Source: Hedera helix
Lineage: Eukaryota; Streptophyta; Magnoliopsida; Apiales; Araliaceae
Direction of reading: 5' to 3'
Assembly: GCA_947179155.2 (NCBI GenBank)
Contig: OX359287.1
Location: 1,088,501 to 1,152,500, forward strand
DNA: 64,000 bases
Positions 49,423 through 61,421 of the stretch are shown here, piece by piece (the first letter of the stretch is position 1; the number at the start of each line of letters is the position of its first letter). The notes below the pieces were generated by a model, which saw nothing but the letters and a program-made list of their open reading frames with translations, ran no database searches and was not told where the DNA came from. Both the position numbers and the translations under genes were made by a program.

Positions 49423-51965
49423 TATTTTTTCTTCTTTGTAGATCCATCACTTTCAAGTTGCTCCTTCCATACAAACTTTGATGGAAATTGAGCATAGGTA
49501 AGTTCTCTAGCCTTTGGGTAATCCTTGTGAGTCTGCATCCACTACAAGAACATCGACTGGTTATTCTACACTTTTTCAAAGCTGAGTCAATTGGATCATT
49601 GTCTTTAAATACAACTGTACTCTTTTGGAAGATGAGAACTTAACCTCTCCCCGCCTGGATCGCTATAATTAATTATAAAACCAAAATTTCTTTAAGCTGC
49701 CTCATATGGAGAAACATACCTACAATCATAATACATTTTGATTTCATCAAGGCCTTCATGTGCTTATGTATTGTCTTTATTTTGATTAAAAAAATAGCAT
49801 TGATCCGTTCATGACATTTGTTCAAATATTTGAACAAATAATTTATTAACCTTGATTGATTGCACTACTCAACATTAACATGAGCCTGATACTTCAACAA
49901 TAGTTGTGGATTATAAGGAATAACAAATCTATTGTCAAGTATAACTCCATTCTTTTCCACAGTTCTACCATAATATCTTCGTCTATATAGGGGATAGCCT
50001 TCACCATCTACAGTGGTTTGATCATTAAACCTTTTAGGAAAGTGTTTTGAACATTTGTCATCTTTCATATATGGAGAATTTTTATTAGAAACATCGAATG
50101 ACCCATGTATTATGAAGTTCTTCACAACTTTATATATCTTTGGACTTCTTTCTTGATCTGGTATTTTCACTGAAATTATTTTGTCATATCATCACCAGTA
50201 GGATACTTGTCTTCTGGATGCAAGAACAGTAGAATATGAGCATGAGGCAAGCCACGTTTTTGGAATTCAACTGTTTATAAAACTACAAAGGATAAAAATA
50301 ATCAAAATGTAATTTGATGAAATAATGTCATTATAAAATTTTAATAAAATTAAGCATACATGCTTTAACCCTTCGAAAAAATTGTTTGTGTTTCAATTCT
50401 ATAACTAACTAATTTAATTTTATTTTGAAGACTCTACAAATTATGTCAGCTTTATCTTCGGGTCTAATGCATCTTTAATTAACAAACCTCTATATCTCTA
50501 GCCAATTCTAATTGCACGTGAATGTAATAAAAAGGTCAAGGTATCCAACCCACCTACAAATTGCCATAGCATCTTGATAATTTTGGATCATGTATCATGC
50601 ACCATCAACATATGAAGAAGGTAATATAATTTGCTTCTCTTATGATGATGGATCAGTTTCTCCTTTCAACAAAGCTTCAGTTAAACCTTTGTACATATCT
50701 GTTCTTCGATTCTTTTGATTATTACAAATAAAAAATAACCTATTTACCTCAATCGTAGTGTAAGAATCAACCAAAAATTGTTGAAACAATTTTCTTGAAT
50801 GTAAAAGTACCATTGATTCATTTTTCCTTTCTTGTATCCTAAAGACAAAAAATTGTCTCATACTTACCCTTCACCTTTTTCCTTTTGAATTTTCATGAAG
50901 AAGAATATAATGTCTAAATCCATCTTTACCATATGGGAAAAGCAATGGGTACTGCATTTTAAGGTAAGAAGGGTGCAACTCACTTATTCATTTTAGTAAA
51001 CCATTATGAATCTCCACTATAATATCCTTATCATTATTTAAGCTTCCAATGTCACCAATAATTAAACCAACAACTCCAGTTATAACAGGCAGATTATACC
51101 TTCATCTATCATAATTCCTTCTTCCAATAAGCCTCAATTTAACATCTCTGAATTAACTTAAATCAAACCTATCCCTAGCCATCCTGAATGATTGAGCCAC
51201 AACATTGTTGTTATCAAGCATATTTTTTAAATCTTCCACAATCGATGATTCAAATATTTTTGAATTATTTATTAAACTATTTAGTAGATGAACAAAAGAA
51301 AAATTCAATTAGTAATATATAGTAATCATTAAATTTTGAAGATTACAAAGAAAAAACTTAATACAAACCTGAGGGCACTAATTTTATTTGCAATTTCATT
51401 TTTTATATCATATATGTATAGTTGAGCAAACTTTGGAGTGGATCCTACATTTGGTATCAAACTTCCAAGTTTGTGACAATTTTGGCCATGTAATCTAAAC
51501 ACGGCTGGACCTTTTCTGTTGTCAAGTGATGAATCGATCTTCCCACCCATTGATGTGAAAGCAAACTTCATATTGTATGCACGAATGTTGTCAAGAAAAT
51601 GCATGATTTTATGATTAAAACCATTAAGAAGAGCTTTTAGATTATGGGGTGATTTTTTCAACAGAGACAGTTGCACTTTTCCTCTAGCACAACACATTGA
51701 GAATTCTGGATTTTTGCTTTTTCGGTTCTTGTTTATTCTTTCATGATACCGCATCAACACATTACATGATGAACATTTCCAGTTTGGGTCACTGATGTCC
51801 CAATAATCCGAATTTAATATATTTAAGCGGATATCATCATTAAAATACAATTAAAAAAAAGAGAAAAGTAAATGAAAAAACTCCACATGCCAAATGATAA
51901 GCAAGATTAAGAATTTACCATCATGATTAGAATGAACATCAACATCCATTTCACCTAAATAAAAG
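49423..51965 (-). pseudogene. Helitron Rep (HUH nuclease) region, degraded
   Basis: From high to low coordinates: 51850-51329 holds the Helitron-type N-terminal region (PEFSMCCARGKVQL, FAFTSMGGKIDSSLDNRKGP, VFRLHGQNCHKLGSL, PKFAQLYIYD). Around 50640-50490 is the tyrosine-bearing segment NYQDAMAICRW. Near 50275-50215 is the HUH motif FQKRGLPHAHILLFL. At 50170-49865 is the Rep-to-helicase linker (CSKHFPKRFND, YPLYRRR, NRFVIPYNPQLLLKY). At 49579-49326 is ELTYAQFPSKFVWK, continuing into 40722. The HUH and Tyr residues are kept but the frame is broken at many places. The domain nicks and joins single strands in rolling-circle transposition. Confidence 0.88.
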
Positions 51966-52149
51966 ATTAAGAAAAGTATTATAAGGACATTTATTGTATT
52001 AGAACAAATTTGGACAAAAATTAAGGTTAAATACTATTTATAATTTAAACATAAATTCTAAATAGTATTTAGAGTTGCTAATGCTTTATATCTTTGTTAG
52101 ATAAATAGGAATGATGTTAAAATAACTTAAATTCTAAAAGATTAAGAAA

Positions 52150-52632
52150 AGTGTTTTTTATTTTTTTAAAAATTCACATTCACGGATACCGTTTATTTGG
52201 TATACGAGAACATATTTACTATTCAAAAATACGATAATCAAAAATTGATTAAATCCTAACTAAGTCGGTTAGGATGTAACTAGAAATGAAAAACCCTAAT
52301 TGATCTGGTTGGTTTAAGGAATTAGTTAGGTTAACCTAACTAAACTAGAAACCCTAACTATGGAACCAAGAACCCTAATTAAATCCTAACTATGATCCGA
52401 ACCCTAACTAAGTTAGTGACTTGGGTTGTAGAGATTAATTAAGGCCCAATCATAAATCTAATTAATATTAAGGCTAAGTTGGTAAGATTTAATTGAAAGC
52501 CCAACATAATTTAATGTTATAGAGAATTAGTGGTCCAATAATTTAATGCAATGAGACCCAAAGTAAGTATTAGAGAAGCCCAATGATTTATGGAATAGGA
52601 GTCTAAACCCTAGCCAAAATGTGTGTGTGTCG

Positions 52633-52697
<65 letters not shown>

Positions 52698-54724
52698 GTA
52701 GTATATATGTATATATACTCAATTAAACCACTAAAAAATGGAAATTGAAGGAAATTTGGGGGTTGTGGTGCCCCAAATTCGACAGCCTTGGGTGACTTTT
52801 GAGGTGCATTTTAGTTTCCCTTAGAAGCTTTGTAAGCTTATAAATTAGTAAGGAAAAATAGGGCAATTGGTGTAAGAGATAGGATGGATAGTGACATGGT
52901 GGTTAGAGTTGTATACATACATAAGTTATATGTATACATATTAGCTAGCTAACTCTTATATTTTCTTATTCTCCTTTATTTCATTAGTCAGTAGTTCACA
53001 AGTGTTAGAGAAAGTTTGAGAGCAAACAGAAGAAAAGGCTAGAAAGCAAAAGACAGAAGATAGAGAGAAAAGAAAGAAAATCACCAAGCGAAAAAGAAAG
53101 AGTTAGAAAGGAATATTAAGGTGGATCATCTATTGTTAGTGAGTTACCGAGCTAGAAGAAGAAGAGTCATTAAGAGGTTTAAAAGTGATTTTAAAAGGCT
53201 AAGTGTTGAAAAGTGTACAAGTTAAAAAGGAACAAAAAGTTATACATAAGTGGCTCGGGGCACGCCATGATAGTTCAAATCCTAGCGCGGGGTGCGTCAG
53301 GTGAAATTCCGGATTCTGCATACCCAGCTTGGGGTGCGCTGGGTTAGATCGGCAGACCGGGTCGGGTCAGCCCATGTTGGGTTCGGGTCGGGTTATGTCG
53401 GGTCGGATCCATATCGGATCGGATCCAATGTCGGTCAGATTGATTGGGTCGGTCTAGCCTAATAGGTCGGATCGGTTCAACCAAGTTGGTCTAGCCGGGT
53501 TAATCGGGTCGGTTTGGACTGAGTTGAGTTGTCAAGATGAAAATTTAATACCTTTAATCCCGGATAAAATTAGTAAGAGGTTTAAAGTGTCCGAAATAAT
53601 TAAGGGACATAAGATATGATTATGTGATAAGATTAAATAAAGTGTCTGAATTGATGAAGGATGTACAAAGGTACCTATGTGTTAAAATAAAATAATATAT
53701 GGGTACCATACGTGACTAATTGGTAGATAACTTATTAAATGTAGGACGAACGGAGGACGAAAATACTTAAATAGCATTAATCGACGAAAGAGGTAAGTAT
53801 TCTAACAAGACTTGTTCTAAATTCATACTTTATAAATGAATGACATGTTTGCATGAAAATGTTTAGAAAAGATCATTCAATTATTAAACTATTTTAAAAT
53901 TTTAAAGTTCATTTTGCATGAACTGTTTTATCATGTGAGTCTATGCCAATTGTTTTGTCTAGACCTTTGAGATGTGATTATTGAATTCAAAATGATCCAT
54001 AAAGCTAATTCAATCCAAATTATTTGGTGCAGAATCATGTGTTAGAAACTAAAAATGAACAACCCTCATAGTAGGGATAACTAAAAGTCAGCTAATCAGA
54101 CCTTATGATTTCGATTGACTCTTATAATTATATAGTTATGTTGTGTATAATATAGGGTACGATAGACTGATTTCCTAAAGTACACATCTAGAGTAACTTG
54201 GTCTCCCGATCCAACCGAAGTTCGTAGCCTATGTGATTGTTAATGTCCATCAAGAGTTCTTGGTCCTCTGACCATTCGGCATGAAAGTTAAGGATTTTAA
54301 ACTTAAAGAAATGTCATTTCTATTATTCAAATCTCTTCAAAATTATTGAACAATTGTTGAAGTTTATTCAAAAAAATATTTTTACGCATAATATATCTTA
54401 TTCTTAAACTGTTTTATACTTGGTGAGCGACTTAAATGCTCACCTTTGCTTTAAACATAATATTTTAGCTAAGTCAGAGAAGGCTAGTGAATCTGGTAAA
54501 GATAAAGGGAAAGGGAAAGAAAAAGCAACCAAGTAGCCGTTGTTTAGTTTATGCTTTATTTATTCGTAAATGTTAAAGTAACCTGGGACTAAATGTATGT
54601 TTTGTATAAGGATAATGTATTTAATTTATGTTTAAGTTAATGAATGATGATGTATGGGTATGCATGTATAGTATCGTGAACACTGAACCCGAGGTTAAGG
54701 TAACCCGGATTTTTGAGTGTCACA
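52150..54724 (+). mobile_element. LTR-like block, Ty3/gypsy type, boundaries uncertain
   Basis: It ends GGTTAAGGTAACCCGGAT...TTTGAGTGTCACA, as other gypsy LTRs here do. It shares ordered landmarks with the solo LTR at 5429-9141: AACCC(T/A)A-rich AT DNA, a (TG)n(TA)n tract (52621-52694), GGGTCGG(G/T)TC-rich DNA (53340-53520 against about 7095), and GGTGAGC...GCTCACC followed by AAAGGGAAAGGGAAAG (54420-54530 against 8805-8880). No target duplication or definite start was found; the start near 52150 is a guess. Confidence 0.5.
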
Positions 54725-55145
54725 ATGTTTATGAATAGAATACGGTAACATCATACAATTGCCAGGGGGATCAATAGAAAATTTTGAAGGTTAAAATGTG
54801 CCGGCATCAAGTATTTGTTCATTCATAGATCCATTAACATGACCTGCATACCAGGCTAATCCTGCTTGAGATGCTTTACTCTTATTATTATGAGTAACAT
54901 TCACTATACTGGAACACAGAGTATATTGTTGATTAAACCTTGATGTTCGCATCAATTTAGTAGCACATGATTAAGGATGATTGACATCTACTTCATTAAA
55001 AGTTATACCAAGATTTGTATAAACTGTATAAAATAACTAAATTTATAGTTATCATAAAAAATCATAGTTTAACACATCTAGTAAGAAAAATAGTAGACAT
55101 TTATTACCGCTTGAAATGCTAAACATTGACATTCTTGAATTGCTA
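54725..55145. other. Unassigned DNA between LTR blocks
   Basis: On the minus strand a short interrupted frame reads NNKSKASQAGLAWYAGHVNG. It could be 5' Helitron sequence stranded by the LTR-like block, but I cannot assign it. Confidence 0.3.
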
Positions 55146-56449
55146 TATGACACCCCCAAATTTGGGCCTATACAGCCTAAATTTGAGTTGTCAAAATAAT
55201 TAACAACTATTACGATATAGTACAACGTACAACAATACAATGCTCAATAATGTACAACTAAGTCTTCACTAATATTGTCACACTATTTTACAACATGTGA
55301 AAACTACTATAGCTATCACTTAGACCTTTACTCCATTTCCCGGATAGATCCAATTACTACCTCATCTCCTGTTGAAGAACAATGGAACAAAAAGGAAATG
55401 GTGTGCTTAAATAGTGTAGTAAAAAATATCATGACTAAGATAATGATGAATACATTATCAATAGTCTTCAAAAGTGATGAGTTCTTGATCAAATATAATA
55501 GACAACAAATTTTAGATTAACAACTGTAGCGGAATGATAGAATATAACAGACAGTAAGTCTTCAACAAAATATTTGTAGCAGAGTAAGCAATTCATTAGG
55601 AGAATTATGTAGACTATTATGCCTGCTAATTTCTATTTTTCAGAAAAATTATCATCAACTTTTATTATCTAAAACTTCACTGATTATGATCATGAAAAAC
55701 AACGATTTTTCTTTACCCTAGGTCAAAAAGAACTTTCACCACGTGCTCTTAAAGACACTCAACAATTATATCGTTTTTGCCCCAGGCCAGAGATAATTTC
55801 CATTTATATAATATGTGCCCCAGGCCATAGATATTCATCAATTATATTATATTTGCACCCAAGCTAAAGATATTTATAACAACTTGATTCTTGATGATTA
55901 GTATAAATAACAATGATATAAATTATGGACAGAAGAAAGAGAATAATAGGATAAACAATAGATATAGAAAGTTTACAATTTTATTTTGTGCAAATTCAAA
56001 TAATATCTAAATTGTCAACATGATGTGAAGTCAAATTCAATAATGATATTCAAGATCCATAGTTCAAAAATAATGGTTAAAGTTCAATAGAAATGATCGG
56101 ATAGATAGGAAGGTTCACGTGAAATGATATTAAATGAAGCACAAACTATTAATGAACATATAATCATTTCAGAAATTTTATCGAATAATACTTACCATAG
56201 TAAGTTTGAAAGAAAATGATATCCATTACCTTAACACGTGTCTAGATACTGTTTTTTATGAAATTGATCAACCTATAATTATATATATAATTTAATTAGT
56301 AACTGCCACACATAAATTTTATGGTGTACAATAACCCGTATATTATGAAATTATCAAAAGTGTTTATATAATAAATTTGTGTAGTGTACATAATAAAATA
56401 TAATAACTTCAAAATAATTTTTAAAAGAAATAATATTTCAAAATAAAAT
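55146..56449 (-). mobile_element. Truncated LTR, same family as 32691-35864
   Basis: The reverse complement matches the 3' 60% of the 3.1-kb LTR, ending GGTGTCATA (the family end is TGTCACA, with a G-to-A change on the plus strand). It lacks the first 1.2 kb or so. Its inner end joins the integrase remnant at 56450 with no polypurine tract or chromodomain between, so a deletion spanned the end of pol and the LTR start. It may be the 3' LTR of the chromovirus itself. Confidence 0.7.
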
Positions 56450-56654
56450 CGAGGATTTTAAATGGGCCAATAAATCGAGAGTTGAGCTTTCATCTTTTTT
56501 CAAATCTCGTAACTCCTTTTCATGAGCAAACACGTAAGAATACATAATCTCTGACATTGAAACTTTCGTTCATTCGATAAAGATCGATATAACTTTTTTG
56601 TTGTTCGTATGCGGCCTGTATTTGTTGTCAGATCATTTGCATCTTTTCTGTTAT

Positions 56655-59607
56655 TGTGACACCCCAAATCTGGGCCCACACAGCCCAAACTTGAGTTGTC
56701 AAAAGACTACAACAAAATTATTACAAGGTAGAACAACGTTCAACAATACAATGTATAATAATACACAACTAAGTCTTCACTATTATTATCATACTATTTT
56801 ACAATACGTGAAGACTACGATAGCTATCCCTCGGACTGTCACTCCATTCCCCGGCTAGACCCAGCTACGTTCTCATCTCCTGTTGAAAAACAATGGAACA
56901 GAAGAAAAGATGAGCTCAAATAGCCCAGTAAAGAATATCATGACTAAGATAATGACAAATAAGTTATCGTTAGCCTTCAACAGTTGATTTATTGATAGAA
57001 TACAATAGACTACAAGGTTTATATCAAAAACTACAGTTAAATTCTTGAACAACGTTCAGATCAATAATAGCAGCGGAATGAGCAATCTATTAGAAGAATA
57101 ATGCAGACTATAATGTCCACTCGGTTCTCTTTTTAGGAAAAACATCATCAACTTTTATCATCTGAAATACCATTAGTCAAGATAATACAAATTCACAGTT
57201 TCTGGTCATAATCATGCAGATCAACAGTTCATCTTTGCACTACGGGCCAACAATATTTAATATAACACCAACAGTCATGATTATACCAGATTAAGCCTTT
57301 GGTCATAATCATACCAAACAACAGTTCATCTTTAGACTACGGGCCAAAGAGAACATTCACCAGGTGCCATAAAAGACACCGAACAGATGTATCGCCTTTA
57401 ACCTATTATATCGCCTTTAACCTATCATCTGTTTAACAATTATATTGCATCTGTGCCCCCGGCCACATATATTCACAACAACTTGATTTTGGATGATTAG
57501 AATGATATAAATGATGAACAGAAGAAACAGGATAAACAATAAGTATCAGAAGTTTACTTTGTGCAGATTCAAATAATGTCCAAATTGTCAACATGATGTG
57601 GAATGAAATTCAAAAATGATATTCAAGATCCACAGTTCAGAATAACGGTTACAGTTCAATAGAAATGTTCACGTAAATAGGATGGTTCAATTGAAATGAT
57701 GAAGTGCAACTATTATGGAACATATAATATTTTCAGGAATTATAGAAGCAATAGTTCCATAATAAGTTTCGATTTAGGTGTATGAAAGAAAATAATATCC
57801 ATTACCGTAGCAAGTTTGATTAAGAAAAGGTGAAGGAAATTAATATCCTTTACCATAGTAAGTTTGAATAATGGAAGATGAAAAAGATGGTATCCCTTAT
57901 GAGTATAAAGAAAAATAATATCACTTACGAATATGAAAGAAAATGATATTACAAACGTGTATGGAATAAAAATGTCATGTGATAATTCGTGTAGACAAAT
58001 TATTTCCACAAGAGACAAATAAGAAATAAATACAAAGGGTTATTCACCAACAGGCAGTAGTCCGCGCAGTAAGGTTATTCCCACAATTTAATAAAATTTG
58101 AATACGGAGAGTTATTCACCAAACAGGCGGTAATCCGCTCCGTAAGATTATTCTCAGAGATTAAAAAAGAATAAATACGAAAGGTTATTCACCAACAGGC
58201 GGTAATCCGCGCCGTAAGGTTATTCCCAAAAATTAATACATGGAAATAAATGGCACATCTTATGGGTAAGAAATAAACGATATTATTTTCGAGAATCAAA
58301 GAATGATAATCCCTTACAGTAAGAAAGAAAATAATATCCATTTATGATGATGAAAAGAATGATACCCTTTACCGTGGTAAGTTTAAATAATAGAATATGA
58401 AAGAAGATGATATTCCCTACCTTAACACGTGACTGAATATTAATTTAAATGAGGTTGATTAACTTGAACATTACCCGTACACTTATAAATCTTCACAAAT
58501 ACTCAAAATGACTTAAGCACACTTAGAGAGAACTTACACAAGAAGTATTTAAAGAGTGAAAGAAATAACAAGTAAGGAAGTTTATGAAAAATCCTTAAGT
58601 TAAGGCCTCTATTTATAGCCAAAAATCTTAACATAACCAAGATTTCCTAATTTAATCCAAACCATTCATTTCAAGATAATATTTAATCCATACCATTCAT
58701 TTCATCTTTTAAGATTTCTTTAATCTAAACCATTCATTTAAAGATCATCTTTTAATCTACACCATCCATTTCAAATTCTATATTATCTTTAATCTATACC
58801 ATTCATTTCATCTTTTAAGATTTTCTTAATCTAAACCATTTATTTAAAGATCATCTTTTAATCTACACCATCCATTTCAAATTCTATATTATCTTTAATC
58901 TATACCATTCATTTCATATCACCTAACTTTATATTATAAACAAATAACTTTATCAATTCAATTATTCAACAATAATTCACAATTATTCATTATTATGACT
59001 AATCGTTATAAATACAGTGTAATTGGCTCTCTGAGTTAGATATCAAGTCAATTAATTAATGAAATACAACTGTTTAAATAACACCATAATAGAGATAACA
59101 ATAATGTAGAAAGTATGTAAAAGAAAGAATACGTTACTGTGTCATGACAATTATTGATTCAATAATGTGAATTACTGTGCATATGCTACTGTGACAATTA
59201 TCAGTTTAATAATATGAATTATTATGTATGTGACAATAAAGTCAAATATTGTACGATAACGACTTTATCAGTTTAATAATACGAAATACTGTGCAATACC
59301 GTGTGCTACTGTGCAATACCGTGTGCTACTATGCAATACCGTATGTTACTATTCTTTTACCACAAGATATTTTAACAATTAAAAGTGATAGTACCATTGG
59401 CCATTTAAAAAATTGTTTATGTCATTTTCTATATCCAATAATTATTCGTTGTGGGGTCCACTAATGATTGGTTCGTACGGCGTCGTCGTACGAATATTCC
59501 CCGACAAAAAGAATATTCCCCGACCAAACGAATATTGTTCGACATAATATAATTTACACATAACATCCTTAACTTTTAACTTTATCAATTTAACCACTTA
59601 CTGTTTC

Positions 59608-59668
<61 letters not shown>

Positions 59669-59710
59669 GAAAAATTAAATTTTATATTTCATAAAATTCG
59701 GGGTCTTACA
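56655..59710 (-). mobile_element. Solo LTR (3056 bp), minus orientation, same family as 32691-35864
   Basis: On the plus strand it starts TGTGACACCCCAAATC and ends AATTCGGGGTCTTACA. GTTAT flanks it on both sides (56650-56654, 59711-59715). It carries the family's internal repeats (58030-58235 and 57180-57370) and a (TA)n tract (59612-59665) that is much shorter in the other copy. It interrupts the chromovirus integrase. No internal region remains. Confidence 0.9.
58600..58925 (-). repeat. Short tandem repeats in the solo LTR
   Basis: Units of about 37-60 bp with TTTAATCTA(A/T)ACCATTCATTT and ATCTTTTAAGATTT recur about seven times. The 32.7-kb copy does not show this array at the matching place, so it is an expansion specific to this copy. 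Confidence 0.7.
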
Positions 59711-59824
59711 GTTATCATGCTCACCAATTCGGGTCCCAACAATTTTAATTCTCTTACCTCATTTCAGTATACTAGAGAACGACATTTTTGGCCATACAAA
59801 GCTTCAAATGGGCTCATGCCTATA

Positions 59825-61421
59825 TGTTGGGTATTTTCTATATAAATATATGCGTGCAAGTATGCACGGTCAACAAGTAATAAAGTGATAAAGTAGAGTG
59901 TCAAACCCACATGGAATTAAATAATAATAATTACCAAACACTAATTTAATATCAAATTAATTCTATTTAAACAATCTCAATTTAATTATAAAATAAACTA
60001 ATCAAAATTACTAACTAAATTAAACTAATAAAAATGATTAAATCAAATTAAAATAGTTAAGATCACAATTTTTCCCAATGCTTTATTTAAATTTCTTTAT
60101 TTTCTTTTTAATTAATTAACTATATAGAATTGTTAACTGATATTTCTTAACTATTTACTAACCTTTTTCAAGAATTAATAAAAAGATCTACTCCAATTTA
60201 TAATGCTATATTTCTATGCAAAATAATTTGAAATAAACTCATTAAGATCAAACTCTCAATAAAGTTACATGTGGCATATATGTATCTTCATCCTACACAC
60301 TATTATGCTACTCTTCCTAGAAAGAATCAACAAATTTACATGTTATCATATCCGGATCTAATCCTAGAATTCCTTTTACAATTCCTTCTAAGATATCATA
60401 ATTAATTATTGCGCAAATAATTTTACATGAACGCACAAAATATGATAAACAATTCATATATAATCATTAATAATTAAAAAGAAAACAAATTAAATTAAAC
60501 TACACATTGGGTTCAATTGCAATCTCAAATAAAAATTAACTCATAATTAAATAATTAATTAACCACAAATAATTTAACATCTCAAAATTACAAAAATAAA
60601 AGAGAAAGAAAAGAAATCAAATCTGTGTTGATATCCGTCTGTCACTCGAATCACAGTCTTCAATCTCCAAGCTCCGCTTTTAATTCTTGAATTCTTCGCG
60701 TTAAATATTTGCTCCTAAAACTACTCCTAAATTACTCTAATAATCTGCTATTCTATCATAATCTATTTTAATCTATGTAAAAGTACTGAATATAATAGCT
60801 ACATAGTATATTTATAGGAGTACAATAATAATCCTAAGCTAATGTGGAAAAGAAATCCAATTTGGAATCAAATTAATGCTAAATCCCGCGAATAATCCCG
60901 TTTTGCTCATTAGTGCACCAGCCAAACACTGCCTCCTCCTCTTTGACCGGTCAAACTGACCTCCGCGCGCATTGCGCGCGTACTATTCCATCTGGACAAT
61001 AAAACGACGACGTATGGGCGCCTGATTCTTCACTTACCGCGCATTGCGCGGATGTAATTCCTGACCATGCCGGACGCGCAAAACTGCGTCGTTCTTGCTC
61101 CTGTCCACCCGCGCGCATGGCGCGCTAGCCACTTTTTTGTTTAATTACGATTCTGCCACCGGTATCATTATTTACAGTTTTGCCATCCGGTTTTGCTTAA
61201 TTACGAAAATGCCACTCGCTTTTGCTGAATTTACAAAATTGCCCCCAAAGATTATTTCTCCTACAAAATAAAATATAAAATAATTAAAATAAATAAAAAT
61301 ACTAAAAATAATAATAATGCATAATAATAAATAAAACACCTAAATTACTAAAATTACTTAAAAACTCACAAATAATTAAGCCTAAAAATATTAAATAAAT
61401 AGATATAAAATCTAATTATCA
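59825..61421. mobile_element. 1597-bp TG...CA insertion, probably a solo LTR
   Basis: It starts TGTTGGGTATTTTC and ends CTAATTATCA. CTATA flanks it on both sides (59820-59824, 61422-61426). Taking it out restores the chromovirus integrase reading NNSYQIS-IGMSPFE. It has no coding region. Internal text includes GCACGGTCAACAAGTAATAA near 59858 and several GCGCGCAT(T/G)GCGCGC palindromes near 60966-61122. It could also be a small non-autonomous element. Strand is unknown. Confidence 0.75.
60960..61125. repeat. Repeated GCGCGCATTGCGCGC palindromes
   Basis: CGCGCGCATTGCGCGCG at about 60964, CCGCGCATTGCGCGG at about 61038 and CGCGCGCATGGCGCGC at about 61110 are near-perfect palindromes in a GC-rich island. 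A perfect TTGACCGGTCAA lies at about 60943. The surroundings are AT-rich. Confidence 0.8.

Larger units (their letters stand above)
37500..52010 (-). mobile_element. Decayed autonomous Helitron, split by a copia insertion
   Basis: On the minus strand the order is Rep N-terminal region, the HUH nuclease domain of Rep, the Rep-to-helicase linker and a Pif1-like helicase, the standard Rep-Hel layout. The copia element at 40723-49422 interrupts it in the linker/helicase part; the protein text on the two sides joins directly. Stops and frameshifts are frequent throughout. Neither terminus was identified, so both limits given here are approximate. Confidence 0.8.

Noticed and set aside
52113..54729. 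ATGTT on both sides of the LTR-like block as a target duplication
   Set aside because: The left ATGTT at 52113 is followed by AAAATAAC, not by an LTR-like TG start, so the match is probably chance.
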